A stretch of 64,000 nt of DNA from Nemopilema nomurai (taxonomy: Eukaryota; Cnidaria; Scyphozoa; Rhizostomeae; Rhizostomatidae), in assembly GCA_003864495.1 (NCBI GenBank), contig ML133401.1, positions 806,001 through 870,000 of the forward strand, written 5' to 3'. How positions within the stretch are numbered: the first letter of the stretch is position 1; the number at the start of each line of letters is the position of its first letter. Positions 46,358-57,494 of the stretch are shown here, one piece after another. Below the pieces are notes generated by a model. The model made no database searches, had not been told where the DNA came from, and worked only from the letters and a program-made list of their open reading frames with translations. The translations under genes and the position numbers were made by a program.

Positions 46358-48876
46358 ATGACATTAGCGATGAAAGGTGAGTTTTAAAGAAACTTAATTC
46401 ATGGTCCTAGAAAAGTTGCTTACTAAGTTCTTGGATTACTCGCCAACTTCATTGTTCTCTTCTTGAAAGCATAATTTCACCCATATTCATTTTGCAATAC
46501 ATGTCATAATTTTAGGTCTTTTGCCACCCTTTTCCTGATGCATATCTACGCGTCCCCGTTATTTTCTTCCTAAGAAAAGCATCAGCTATGCACGCTATGA
46601 AATTCTGAAAGCATGAAGGTTCTTGCATAATCAGGCGCTATTCTTTTTTCTAAAACGACTTGTTCAATTTCGCAACTTGAAGAGCACCCGAGTATGTCAC
46701 TGTGTGTCTCTGAGCACCCAAGCGCAACATTTAACAACGGCTAAACTTGTCACCACAAAGGGTTCCATTGAATACAACCCTCCAGTCACCCTTTCACCTT
46801 ATTCCAAGAATTTCGCTCACGTCTTTCCGTCGCTCTGCGCTTTCGAAAAAGCAGCCGCTGTCAAAACAAACTTCGTCCCATAGAACTCCAATGAAAAACA
46901 AACTTTTTGAGGTGTTCTACTGGGGGAATATTATTAATATTTTTATGATTACCCTTTATTTCTTGCTATTGGTTAAATATTCTATGATTGTTACGGTCTC
47001 ATGATGATGTCTTTGGTCAATGGAAAGAGATCATTCTTAGTAGATATTGTCAATTTATTCTCCTCTTTTCAATTTTGTCAACAGAGTCTGCACGCAGGCT
47101 AACTAAAGCAGCTCTGTGAAGCACAAGCTTTGGCTTGGTTAGAAAATGCCTGTTTTGCAAATTGAGTATTTTCCCTATTGTGCATGAAGAAAGCTAAGCT
47201 TTAGTTTGAATTCTACAACAGAAACGTAAATGATAAAACAAGAACGAAATTTCATTAAAAATTCCAGACAGATAACAAATCTTAAAATCCTATTAACCCA
47301 AGTCGATTTTTGCCGTAGGCCTTATTGGACTCTCCATAATTTGGTGTCAATGTTTTCTGTTATCTAACGCGATTACGGAAAACAAAATCCCACGCGAAGG
47401 GAATCTTCGAACGAGTATTACAAGCGTTGACGATGCCTTGAGCAAACTGATTGTATACGTCACGAAATTGCGAAGAGACTTTGTGAGTATCTTTTGGATA
47501 ATTTTGTGCGTTGAGATTTGTAGGCAATTCACGGTTGACTGTATTCAGAAATTAGTATAGTCTGTCTCTTTCATAAGGAATCGTTCGAGGAGAAATTTGC
47601 TTCTGAAATTTGGACCTGGATTTCCTAGAATTTAATAGTTTTAAAAAGCAATGCAAAGGCGTCTGTCAGAAACCGAGAAGACTCCAAAGTAGTGGGGACC
47701 GAATCGACGTGGGCCTAGCAAAATTTTTGACAATGGAGGTTAGCTTAGTATCCTAGGACCAAGAGGGTCTGTTATTCCAAGAAAGTTCTCAGCACATAAC
47801 GTGAAACTGTGACAAATTCTTCCTTTTAAGGGAATTGAAAGAAAATTGAAACCGCGTTTCCAGCATTTAAAAGGAAAGGTATGTATTCAAGCGGATTTAC
47901 TTGACGCAAAAGAAAGTTGTAATGCACATTACCATAACTGAAAGAAAGTATAAGTTAGTATTATTGATTTTAAACTTCTTTAAGACGTTATTTTGACCTG
48001 AAATGTTAATAAGTATTACGTTGACTTGATTAATATAAAGCAATCAAGTTTCTGTTACTTTGAATTTTGCTAAGAAGATACGTGAAGTTTAAGCAGAATG
48101 AAGACAGAAGTTTCCTAACACTCCTGCCAAGGAAAGAATACTTTTTTACTCTTATTTCTGTCAGGAAAAATGCTTTACGATTAAGGGCTTATTTGACCTT
48201 TTTTCAAGTGTGGAAAGCATCTCGTTGCGACTATCGGTGCTCTTCAAACCCACATCGATGACGTTCAATACACAGAGTTGGTTGAAGGACGTCGAAGTCA
48301 TGAGAAGATGATCCGTGACGCAACCAATCGAATTCCTAGCCAGGCACCAGCTGCCAGATCAACAGTTTCCCCGAAAAATTTCATGAGACTTGAGTTTGAT
48401 CTTCGAGATCTGGTTTCCAAAACCCTGGAGCTGGTAAGAAGGGTAACCTACTCTGTAGCACAATTTATTAATGCATATTAAGATACTTTGCTTTGGTTCC
48501 GATTTTCATAGTTATTTTATGACGTTAAATCTCGCTGAAGCTGAAGACAAGCCATCGAAAAAAAGTTCACTTCAATACGCTTCAAGACCTTGATTCTGCC
48601 TTTCACTAGCCATAGTATATCCATACGGAGAGCCGTGCCTTCAATTCATATTCTCAGCCGGCTTGACTATTAGCCTTCTCTTCATAACGAGGTTAATGGG
48701 ATTGGGCGTTTTCGTAGGCAAAGCTCTACAATCTGGAAAACATTCCAAAGTATACTGTAGGACTGGGGCCAAGGGTAACAGCCGCTGCACTGGACAAAGA
48801 ATTGCACGCATCCGAAAAATCTATGCAATCATTCAGATACCTCATCGCCATAGAAGAATGCCTGCAGGTATTGTAA
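46358..48876 (+). CDS. Secreted helical cytokine-like protein, paralogue 2A
   Basis: Exons 46358-46376, 47319-47482, 47831-47878, 48209-48433 and 48718-48876, phases 1-0-0-0, 204 aa. Met1 (MTLAMKG) or Met5 may start; Met5 gives the same ATG-AAA-G first exon as paralogue 1. A signal peptide (LIGLSIIWCQCFLLSNA) is followed by helix-prone segments in exon 2 (SVDDALSKLIVYVTKLRRDF), exon 4 and exon 5. Exon 3 is exactly 48 bp, as in paralogue 1. C78 opens exon 4 and C200 lies in EECLQVL; these are the only cysteines after the signal peptide, and both match paralogue 1. Shared motif FMRLEFDLRDLVS. It lacks the C-terminal extension of paralogue 1. Ligand function is inferred from architecture, not shown. 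Confidence 0.75.
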
Positions 48877-50467
48877 ATAAGTTCCTACTTCCTTCTTAGT
48901 CCTATAGAAGTTTCTACTTCCCAGCCCTTGTGCACACGCCAACTCAAAAATTTCACAGCTGGTAGAGGAATTTCAAGGATGCTTAAAGATTAGCAATATT
49001 CTCACGGAAAAGGCGACGACGGGATCAGAAGCCTCATTGCACTGGTCGTCTATTAAGACTGGGCAGGAGCATTACGTCATGAGAAACAATCTACGAAGCA
49101 GTTTACAAACAAGGATGTGGAATGAGAAGTCTGATGGATACCCGGCCTTACAATTTGCCTTAATAACTTCAAAAGGCTTGTAAGACCGTTTAACGGAGCT
49201 ACCTGTCTTTTCAAGGAACTCCTTCTATAGTTTTTTGCTATGCATTTCAGTTGATGATTTTATTCGATTTAAAACAAGATTTAACAGATTGCATAGCAGT
49301 TGAAAAAATGTTCTGCAATCGAGCAAACGTCATCATGCAATTTTTGAATGGTTCATATATTCGAATGCCTACTACTCTGAAATACTTCTTTTCCATTTTA
49401 GTCATTTAAGAGGAATCTTGACGGCAAACTGAATAGAGGTGTAAGGAATTGAGGAGCAAATCTAGAACCTGGGCTTACATTGATTTGTGGACAACATATA
49501 ACTATTGTACTCATTACCTTAAACTTCGAAAATCTACAGATATTTAAAGAGTATTGTTATTATGTGTTATTTATTATAAGGAGTGAAACGATTATATGAT
49601 TATATGAAAGTATTTCATCAAGCTTTTTTAGTGCGTTGCAGAAATGTAATTTAAGACCTATTGATAGATAGAACCAATAATGTAACAATATTATCACAAG
49701 ATGGACATTTAACTATGCTGTTTAATATTAAGTCTTACAACAAAGGACGTCTCTTCCCTTCTTGTTTCTAATATATGGAATAGTGGAATGACTTTTAAAG
49801 TAGCATGGCATGTTTGTGATTCCATATCTTTAATCATTCCAGAGAAGTAACCATAATTAAATTCTAATAACTGATCCCATTAATCATAGCTCACAAGGGT
49901 AGCAACAGACAAGACAAACCTACATTTAGGCCTCTTTTGTTGAATGTGCTTTACTACCCTTCACACTGTGTTCTTTGGAAAATCTGTTCAGTTATTCTCG
50001 TAACATTTTTGCTGAAAACTGTTTTTATTACAAAACTCAAAAGAATACTTCTCGTGTGTTTAATTTTGCTTTATGGAGCACTAGCGCAGGGTTGACTATT
50101 AAGCATGGTTGTCAAAACACAACTGACCAAAAGAGCTAATGACGAAAAAACAAGTAAGCTTCAATTTCCACGGCAAATTTTTGACTTGTCCTGAACCAAT
50201 TTTGGGGAGATAAACCCACATTGGCATAAAAAGACTGTGACTTCGTTTCCTTGCACTCAATGTATAAGCCGGAATACGTGGAGGGCAAAAAATGTACTTC
50301 TCAATGTTTTTTACTGCCATCGATTGTTTAGATTAGAAAACCAAGATCTTGTTGAACACCGTTAAAATTTCATCTCCGATAAACACATTTTGTAAGCATC
50401 CTTGAAACTAAACTTCATTCCAACTGGGTTATTGATATATGTAATAAAACGTAGCTACCTAATTGAA
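48877..50467. other. Intergenic DNA between helical gene 2A and the MRPS2 orphan exon
   Basis: No gene recognised; the counterpart in unit B is 55893-57494. Confidence 0.4.
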
Positions 50468-50890
50468 TTACTCTGCTTTGTTTCTCATTTCTTTTGCTCT
50501 GAGTATGGCGGTCTTAAAAAGACGGCAATAGAGTTCCATTGCATCTTGCGTGTCATCATTACCAGGCACAGTATACGTTATCAGCCGTGGGTCGCAGTCC
50601 GTGTCTACTATACCGATCGTGGGGATATTGCACATTGCAGCTTCTTTGAGTGGCAGCAAGTTTTCACCAAAAGAGTTTATACTAGAAGCAATTATCAAAT
50701 CTGGTAATCGTACGCGCCCAAGCAGTTTCGATGCATTGGTAAGCGTTCCTCCGCGCCACTCTTGCGTGATGCAATATTCTTCAGCCTCTCTTGCCGTTTT
50801 CTGATACAGATATTCAAAGCGAGGGTGTTTGTTGATGAAAAGTACGATTCCATTTCGATAGACCACGTGACATAGAACATTGAGTGCGAC
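50468..50890 (-). pseudogene. MRPS2: Orphan duplicate of MRPS2 terminal exon
   Basis: A 423-bp copy of the last MRPS2 exon (57495-57917) with open frame, stop and acceptor preserved. It has no MRPS2 5' exons in its own unit. It differs by one Glu/Gly change (REAEEYC here, REAGEYC in the complete gene) and one synonymous Lys codon. Because it lies downstream of MRPS2 on the same strand, it could still serve as an alternative last exon rather than being dead. Confidence 0.85.
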
Positions 50891-51294
50891 CTGTTAAGGA
50901 AAAATTTTGAGTATAAGAACTGCTTTGCAAACATGCCGTTGCAAAGAACAATGAGGCGAGAAGAGATTTCTTGATACGTAAAGAATATTGGTGCGGCATT
51001 GAAAGGCACTTGTGGTCTATGGAACAGTGTAACAGGAAATTCACTACCCCATGCTCTCTACCCCATGCAATGAATTATGCACAAATTAATCTCCATCGTA
51101 GTGTGATTTAGTTTGGTGGCATTGGATATGCATAAGCATAGGCAAGGTATTTGTAAACTGCCTTTCCAATATTTCCAATTACAAGGAATCATTTTCCTGT
51201 CATTATTTTTGCAGCTTTGTTGAAGAAAGAAGCTGGCAAGTCTAATATCCTTGTTGAAATTTAAAGGGCAGTTAATATATTTGTGTTTTTGCAG

Positions 51295-51367
51295 GGACTT
51301 ATTTGCTGCTCTGTGGGGAGGCTCAATGCACAAAGAAGCTTTGGACAGAAAAATCAAACATAGATGA
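51295..51367 (+). pseudogene. ECHDC1: Orphan duplicate of ECHDC1 exon 5
   Basis: A 73-bp copy of 44306-44378 with the same TTTTTGCAG acceptor and stop; one codon changes Asn to Asp (EALDRK against EALNRK). It has no ECHDC1 exons 1-4 in its unit, but it is downstream of them on the same strand and could act as an alternative last exon. Confidence 0.85.
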
Positions 51368-53353
51368 AAGATTTTGGTTTGGCATTGCTGGCGAGAAACG
51401 ATTTTTAGTTACTTAGGCTTTTGAACAAAGTTTGCAATCAGATAGACTTTACTAAATAGTGCTTCATTATCAGGTAGGGCTGTATCACTGTTGGAATATG
51501 TTGTTGTCCAAAACAATGTCTAGCTTTTTTGGCTGCTAACTTGATAACTTCTTTTTGATATAGTCAGTTGCTTGCTATTGAGTGGTGTGAAAATTTGATG
51601 TCATCATGTGAGAATCATGACCAGTTGGTGTCAATTTGAGGGAATACCATTAGAGAGAATTTCCTTCTAGAAAACGACTCTGATTAATTCCAACTACATA
51701 TTGATACAATCTGTTTATTAATTGTAAATTGCTACATATCCTTGGTGCAGAATTGCCAACCTCCTATCCTGGCTTCAGCTGAATATTCATCTCACACGTA
51801 GATTAAGTATTTGTATTTAATGAATGGTATTTGATAGATTTGATGTTTTTCAAATGACCAATATGGTTGTAGAGATCCATATTCAGTTTGCTTTATTGTT
51901 GTCTTTTCGGGAGCATTGCAATACCCACGAAATGTTTTTCGAATTTGAGCTTGACCGTCAGAACTACCACCACAAGAAATGAACGGCGTGTACAGACAAA
52001 TGCAGGCTTAGAATATTCTTCTCCCACCACCGCTTTCCCCACTTTTCTGAGAAACGTTTTTCCCTCGTTTCTCCCCATCGATCTGCTGTTAATAATTCAA
52101 AGACAGACATTCAACACTGCTTCGGGTGGAGAAGCTATCTTTAAAAGCTACGAGAAACCGAGACCACTTTTTTAGATACTTCAACTATTCTTGTGTAAGA
52201 TTGCATTATCAACAAATGCCGGCTGAAAGAATAGATTTTCGTCATAGCGAATAGTCGTGCTAGCCTTGCGAACGTAAACCGTTGTTCCGCAACGAAGAGC
52301 TTCGAGACAATGAGAGACATCTTTCCGCAGAAAGAAATCACAGCAGTTTAGAGAGCTAAAAATAACATTGTTTGTGGAGCAGGACACAATTGGACACAAT
52401 AACCTTTGGAAACTACCTTTCCACACAGAATTCACCTCGTTCTGTAGTACTCATCCCTAGGAGCTCTCTATAACACGTGTGATAAACCCAAAGGCGCATC
52501 CCAGTCTTTCTCAATTACAGTATTCCCCTAAAATACTTAATAAAACTTCTCACAAAACGATAATAAACACTAAGAGCTTTCACACGACTCTTGTGTTGGT
52601 GGTAATCCACCCATCCTACACTAGCGTAACTTATCCATGTCTGTTCCTCTAATGTAAATACGAACCTCTTATTTATGCGAATACGTACATTAAAGTTTCT
52701 AAATAAAGAAGTATTATCGCTCAATGGTTCTGTCAGACAAAGTGCCTAACATGCAAGTGCTTAGGTTGTGTCACAAATGGTAGGCATAAGCTGTAAAGCG
52801 ATCTGAAAGATCAACTAAAAAAAAGAGTACCGCTAAAATGGCACAACGAAGAAAAACAATTCTAAAATGAATGGGCAATACCTAGAGTGAATAAGTCTAA
52901 ATGCTCCGTTATTACATACTCGTTACAATGAGCAATTAATATTTAAAAGCAGATGACGAAATTGGCTCGTTTGTGAAACAGAAATGCATCATGTCTAATT
53001 GATGTCTGAAACCTAGCTTTCAGATGTTATTTCCCATAACTAGAACAACAACCCTTTTTGTTTGTATCAGCAATTGATTGAAATCCATTGTCACGTGAGA
53101 CTGGCTTCTCGGAATCCTCTTGTTTTCCTCCAGTCATCCTTCAGTGGCAATGTTGGTCTCTTGCACTATGCATAAACGGGTTATTTTCCTTGTTATTTTC
53201 TTAGAATGGGAGTCTTTTGAATTAGAGAGGTTTCGGTACCTGAAATGGGCTTCCCAGCTTCGATGTTAGATTTCTGCTATAAATGGTCGCCACCTACCAC
53301 TTACTGTATTTGCAGACGAAGTGCATACCCAACGAGTATCGATCAAGACTAGC
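51368..53353. other. Intergenic DNA of duplication unit B
   Basis: Counterpart of 44379-46357; no supported gene. It includes the promoter of helical gene 2B. Confidence 0.4.
53278..53284 (+). promoter_or_regulatory. TATA box candidate of secreted helical gene, copy B
   Basis: TATAAAT 70 bp upstream of the gene 2B ATG, as in copy A. Confidence 0.5.
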
Positions 53354-55892
53354 ATGACATTAGCGATGAAAGGTGAGTTTTAAAGAAACTTAATTCATGG
53401 TCCTAGAAAAGTTGCTTGCTAAGTTCTTGGATTACTCGCCAACTTCATTGTTCTCTTCTTGAAAACATAATTTCACCCATATTCATTTTGCAATACATGT
53501 TATAATTTTGGGTCTTTTGCCACCCTTTTCCTGATGCATATCTACGCGTCCCCGTTATTTTCTTCCTAAGGAAAGCATCAGCTATACACGCTATGAAATT
53601 CTGAAAGCATGAAGGTTCTTGCATAATCAGGCGCTATTCTTTTTTCTAAAACGACTTGTTCAATTTCGCAACTTGAAGAGCACCCGAGTATGTCACTGTG
53701 TGTCTCTGAGCACCCAAGCGCAACATTTAACAACGGCTAAACTTGTCACCACAAAGGGTTCCATTGAATACAACCCTCCAGTCACCCTTTCACCTTATTC
53801 CAAGAATTTCGCTCACGTCGATCCGTCGCTCTGCGCTTTCGAAAAAGCAGCCGCTGTCAAAACAAACTTCGTCCCATAGAACTCCAATGAAAAACAAACT
53901 TTTTGAGGTGTTCTACTGGGGGAATATTATTAATATTTTTATGATTACCCTTTATTTCTTGCTATTGGTTAAATATTCTATGATTGTTACGGTCTCATGA
54001 TGATGTCTTTGGTCAATGGAAAGAGATCATTCTTAGTAGATATTGTCAATTTATTCTCCTCTTTTCAATTTTGTCAACAGAGTCTGCACGCAGGCTAACT
54101 AAAGCAGCTCTGTGAAGCACAGCCTTTGGCTTGGTTAGAAAATGCCTGTTTTGCAAATTGATCAGTGTATTTTTCCTATTGTGCATGAAGAAAGCTAAGC
54201 TTTAGTTTGAATTCTACAACAGAAACGTAAATGATAAAACAAGAACGAAATTTCATTAAAAATTCCAGACAGATAACAAATCTTAAAATCCTATTAACCC
54301 AAGTCGATTTTTGCCGTAGGCCTTATTGGACTCTCCATAATTTGGTGTCAATGTTTTCTGTTATCTAACGCGATTACGGAGAACAAAATCCCACGCGAAG
54401 GGAATCTTCGAACGAGTATTACAAGCGTTGACGATGCCTTGAGCAAACTGATTGTATACGTCACGAAATTGCGAAGAGACTTTGTGAGTATCTTTTGGAT
54501 AATTTTGTGCGTTGAGATTTGTAGGCAATTCACGGTTGACTGTATTCAGAAATTAGTATAGTCTGTCTCTTTCATAAGGAATCGTTCGAGGAGAAATTTG
54601 CTTCTGAAATTTGGACCTGGATTTCCTAGAATTTAATAGTTTTAAAAAGAAATGCAAAGGCGTCTGTCAGAAACCGAGAAGACTCCAAAGTAGTGGGGAC
54701 CGAATCGACGTGGGCCTAGCAAAATTTTTGACAATGGAGGTTAGCTTAGTATCCTAGGACCAAGAGGGTATGTTATTCTAAGAAAGTTCTCAGCACATAA
54801 CGTGAAACTGTGACAAATTCTTCTTTTCAAGGGAATTGAAAGAAAATTGAAACCGCGTTTCCAGCATTTAAAAGGAAAGGTATGTATTCAAGCGGATTTA
54901 CTTGACGCAAAAAGAAAAGTTGTAATGCACATTACCATAACTGAAAGAAGTATAAGTTAGTATTATTGATTTTAAACTTCTTTAAGACGTTATTTTGACC
55001 TGAAATGTTACGTTGAAGTATTACGTTTACTTGATTAATATAAAGCAATCAAGTTTCTGTTACTTTGAATTTTGCTAAGAAGATACGTGAAGTTTAAGCA
55101 GAATGAAGACAGAAGTTTCCTAACACTCCTGCCAAGGAAAGAATACTTTTTTACTCTTATTTCTGTCAGGAAAAATGCTTTACGATTAAGGGCTTATTTG
55201 ACCTTTTTTCAAGTGTGGAAAGCATCTCGTTGCGACTATCGGTGCTCTTCAAACCCACATCGATGACGTTCAATACACAGAGTTGGTTGAAGGACGTCGA
55301 AGTCATGAGAAGATGATCCGTGACGCAACCAATCGAATTCCTAGCCAGGCACCAGCTGCCAGATCAACAGTTTCCCCGAAAAATTTCATGAGACTTGAGT
55401 TTGATCTTCGAGATCTGGTTTCCAAAACCCTGGAGCTGGTAAGAAGGGTAACCTACTCTGTAGCACAATTTATTAATGCATATTAACATACTTTGCTTTG
55501 GTTCCGATTTTCATAGTTATTTTATGACGTTAAATCTCGCTGAAGCTGAAGACAAGCCATCGAAAAAAAGTTCACTTCAATACGCTTCAAGACCTTGATT
55601 CTGCCTTTCACTATCCGAGTATCTATATGAGTATATCCATACGGAGAGCCGTGCCTTCAATTCATATTCTCAGCCGGCTTGACTATTAGCCTTCTCTTCA
55701 TAACGAGGTTAATGGGATTGGGCGTTTTCGTAGGCAAAGCTCTACAATCTGGAAAACATTCCAAAGTATACTGTAGGACTGGGGCCAAGGGTAACAGCCG
55801 CTGCACTGGACAAAGAATTGCACGCATCAGAAAAATCAATGCAATCATTCAGATACCTCATCGCCATAGAAGAATGCCTGCAGGTATTGTAA
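53354..55892 (+). CDS. Secreted helical cytokine-like protein, paralogue 2B
   Basis: Exons 53354-53372, 54320-54483, 54832-54879, 55214-55438 and 55734-55892 have the same lengths and phases as copy A and encode the same 204-aa protein. Only three coding differences from copy A were found by eye: GAA/GAG (Glu) in exon 2, and TCC/TCA and TCT/TCA (Ser) in exon 5. All are synonymous in this frame. The surrounding introns carry substitutions and indels (for example the bases before exon 3 and several in introns 1 and 2). This supports the chosen frame and exon borders and suggests that both copies are functional. Confidence 0.75.
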
Positions 55893-57494
55893 ATAAGTTC
55901 CTACTTCCTTCTTAGTCCTATAGAAGTTTCTACTTCCCAGCCCTTGTGCACACGCCAACTCAAAAATTTTACAGCTGCTAGAGGAATTTCAAGGATGTTC
56001 AAAGATTAGCAATATTCTCACGGAAAAGGCGACGACGGGATCAGAAGCCTCGTTGCACTGGTCATCTATTAAGACTGGGCAGGAGCATTACGTCATGAGA
56101 AACAATCTACGAAGCAGTTTACAAACAAGGATGTGGAATGAGAAGTCCGATGGATACCCGGCCTTACAATTTGCCTTAATAACTTCAAAAGGCTTGTAAG
56201 ACCGTTTAACGGAGCTACCTGTCTTTTCAAGGAACTCCTTCTATAGTTTTTTGCTATGCATTTCAGTTGATGATTTTATTCGATTTAAAACAAGATTTAA
56301 CAGATTTCATAGCAGTTGAAAAAATGTTCTGCAATCGAGCAAACGTCATCATGCAATTTTTGAATGGTTCATATATTCGAATGCCTACTACTCTGAAATA
56401 CTTCTTTTCCATTTTAGTCATTTAAGAGGAATCTTGACGGCAAACTGAAAAGAGGTGTAAGGAATTGAGGAGCAAATCTAGAACCTGGGCTTACATTGAT
56501 TTGTGGACAACATATAACTATTGTACTCATTACCTTAAACTTCGAAAATCTACAGATATTTAAAGAGTATTGTTATTATGTGTTATTTATTATAAGGAGT
56601 GAAACGATTATATGATTATATGAAAGTATTTCATCAAGCTTTTTTAGTGCGTTGCAGAAATGTAATTTAAGACCTATTGATAGATAGAACCAATAATGTA
56701 ACAATATTATCACAAGATGGACATTTAACTATGCTGTTTAATATTAAGTCTTACAACAAAGGACGTCTCTTCCCTTCTTGTTTCTAATATATGGAATAGT
56801 GGAATGACTTTTAAAGTAGCATGGCATGTTTGTGATTCCATATCTTTAATCATTCCAGAGAAGTAACCATAATTAAATTCTAATAACTGATCCCATTAAT
56901 CATAGCTCACAAGGGTAGCAACAGACAAGACAAACCTACATTTAGGCCTCTTTTGTTGAATGTGCTTTACTACCCTTCACACTGTGTTCTTTGGAAAATC
57001 TGTTCAGTTATTCTCGTAACATATTTGCTGAAAAATGTTCTTATTACAAAAACTAAAAGGAAAATTTCTCGTGTGTTTAATTTTGCTTTATGGAGCACTG
57101 GCGCAGGGTTGTTTATTAAGCATGGTTGTCAAAACACAACTGACCAGAAGAGCTAATGACGAAAAAACAAGTAAGCTTCAATTTCCACGGCAAATTTTTG
57201 ACTTTTCCTGAACCAATTCTGGGGAGATAAACCCACATTGGCATAAAAAGACTGTGATTTCGTTTCCTTGCACTCAATGTATAAGCCGGAATACGTGGAG
57301 GTCAAAAAATGTACTTCTCAATGTTTTTTACTGCCATCGAAGCGTTGATTGTTTAGATTAGAAAAACCAAGATCTTGTTGAACACCGTTAAAATTTCATC
57401 TCCGATAAACACATTTTGTAAGCATCCTTGAAACTAAACTTCATTCCAACTGGGTTATTGATATATGTAATAAAAAAGTAGCTACCTAATTGAA
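55893..57494. other. Intergenic DNA between helical gene 2B and MRPS2
   Basis: No gene recognised; counterpart of 48877-50467. Confidence 0.4.

Larger units (their letters stand above)
44186..51174. repeat. Tandem segmental duplication, unit A (6,989 bp)
   Basis: Near-identical to 51175-58200 in direct orientation, differing by scattered substitutions and small indels. It begins in ECHDC1 intron 4 and ends in sequence equivalent to MRPS2 intron 2. The A/B junction shows CCAAT(T) microhomology (TTCCAATATT|TCCAATTACAAGG). Confidence 0.95.

Noticed and set aside
48663..48899. 78-codon plus-strand frame over exon 5 of helical gene 2A
   Set aside because: Out of frame with the spliced gene; between duplicates it changes amino acids where the proposed frame stays silent.
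50550..50804. Plus-strand frames over the MRPS2 terminal exons (also 57577-57831)
   Set aside because: Antisense shadows of the uS2m coding sequence.
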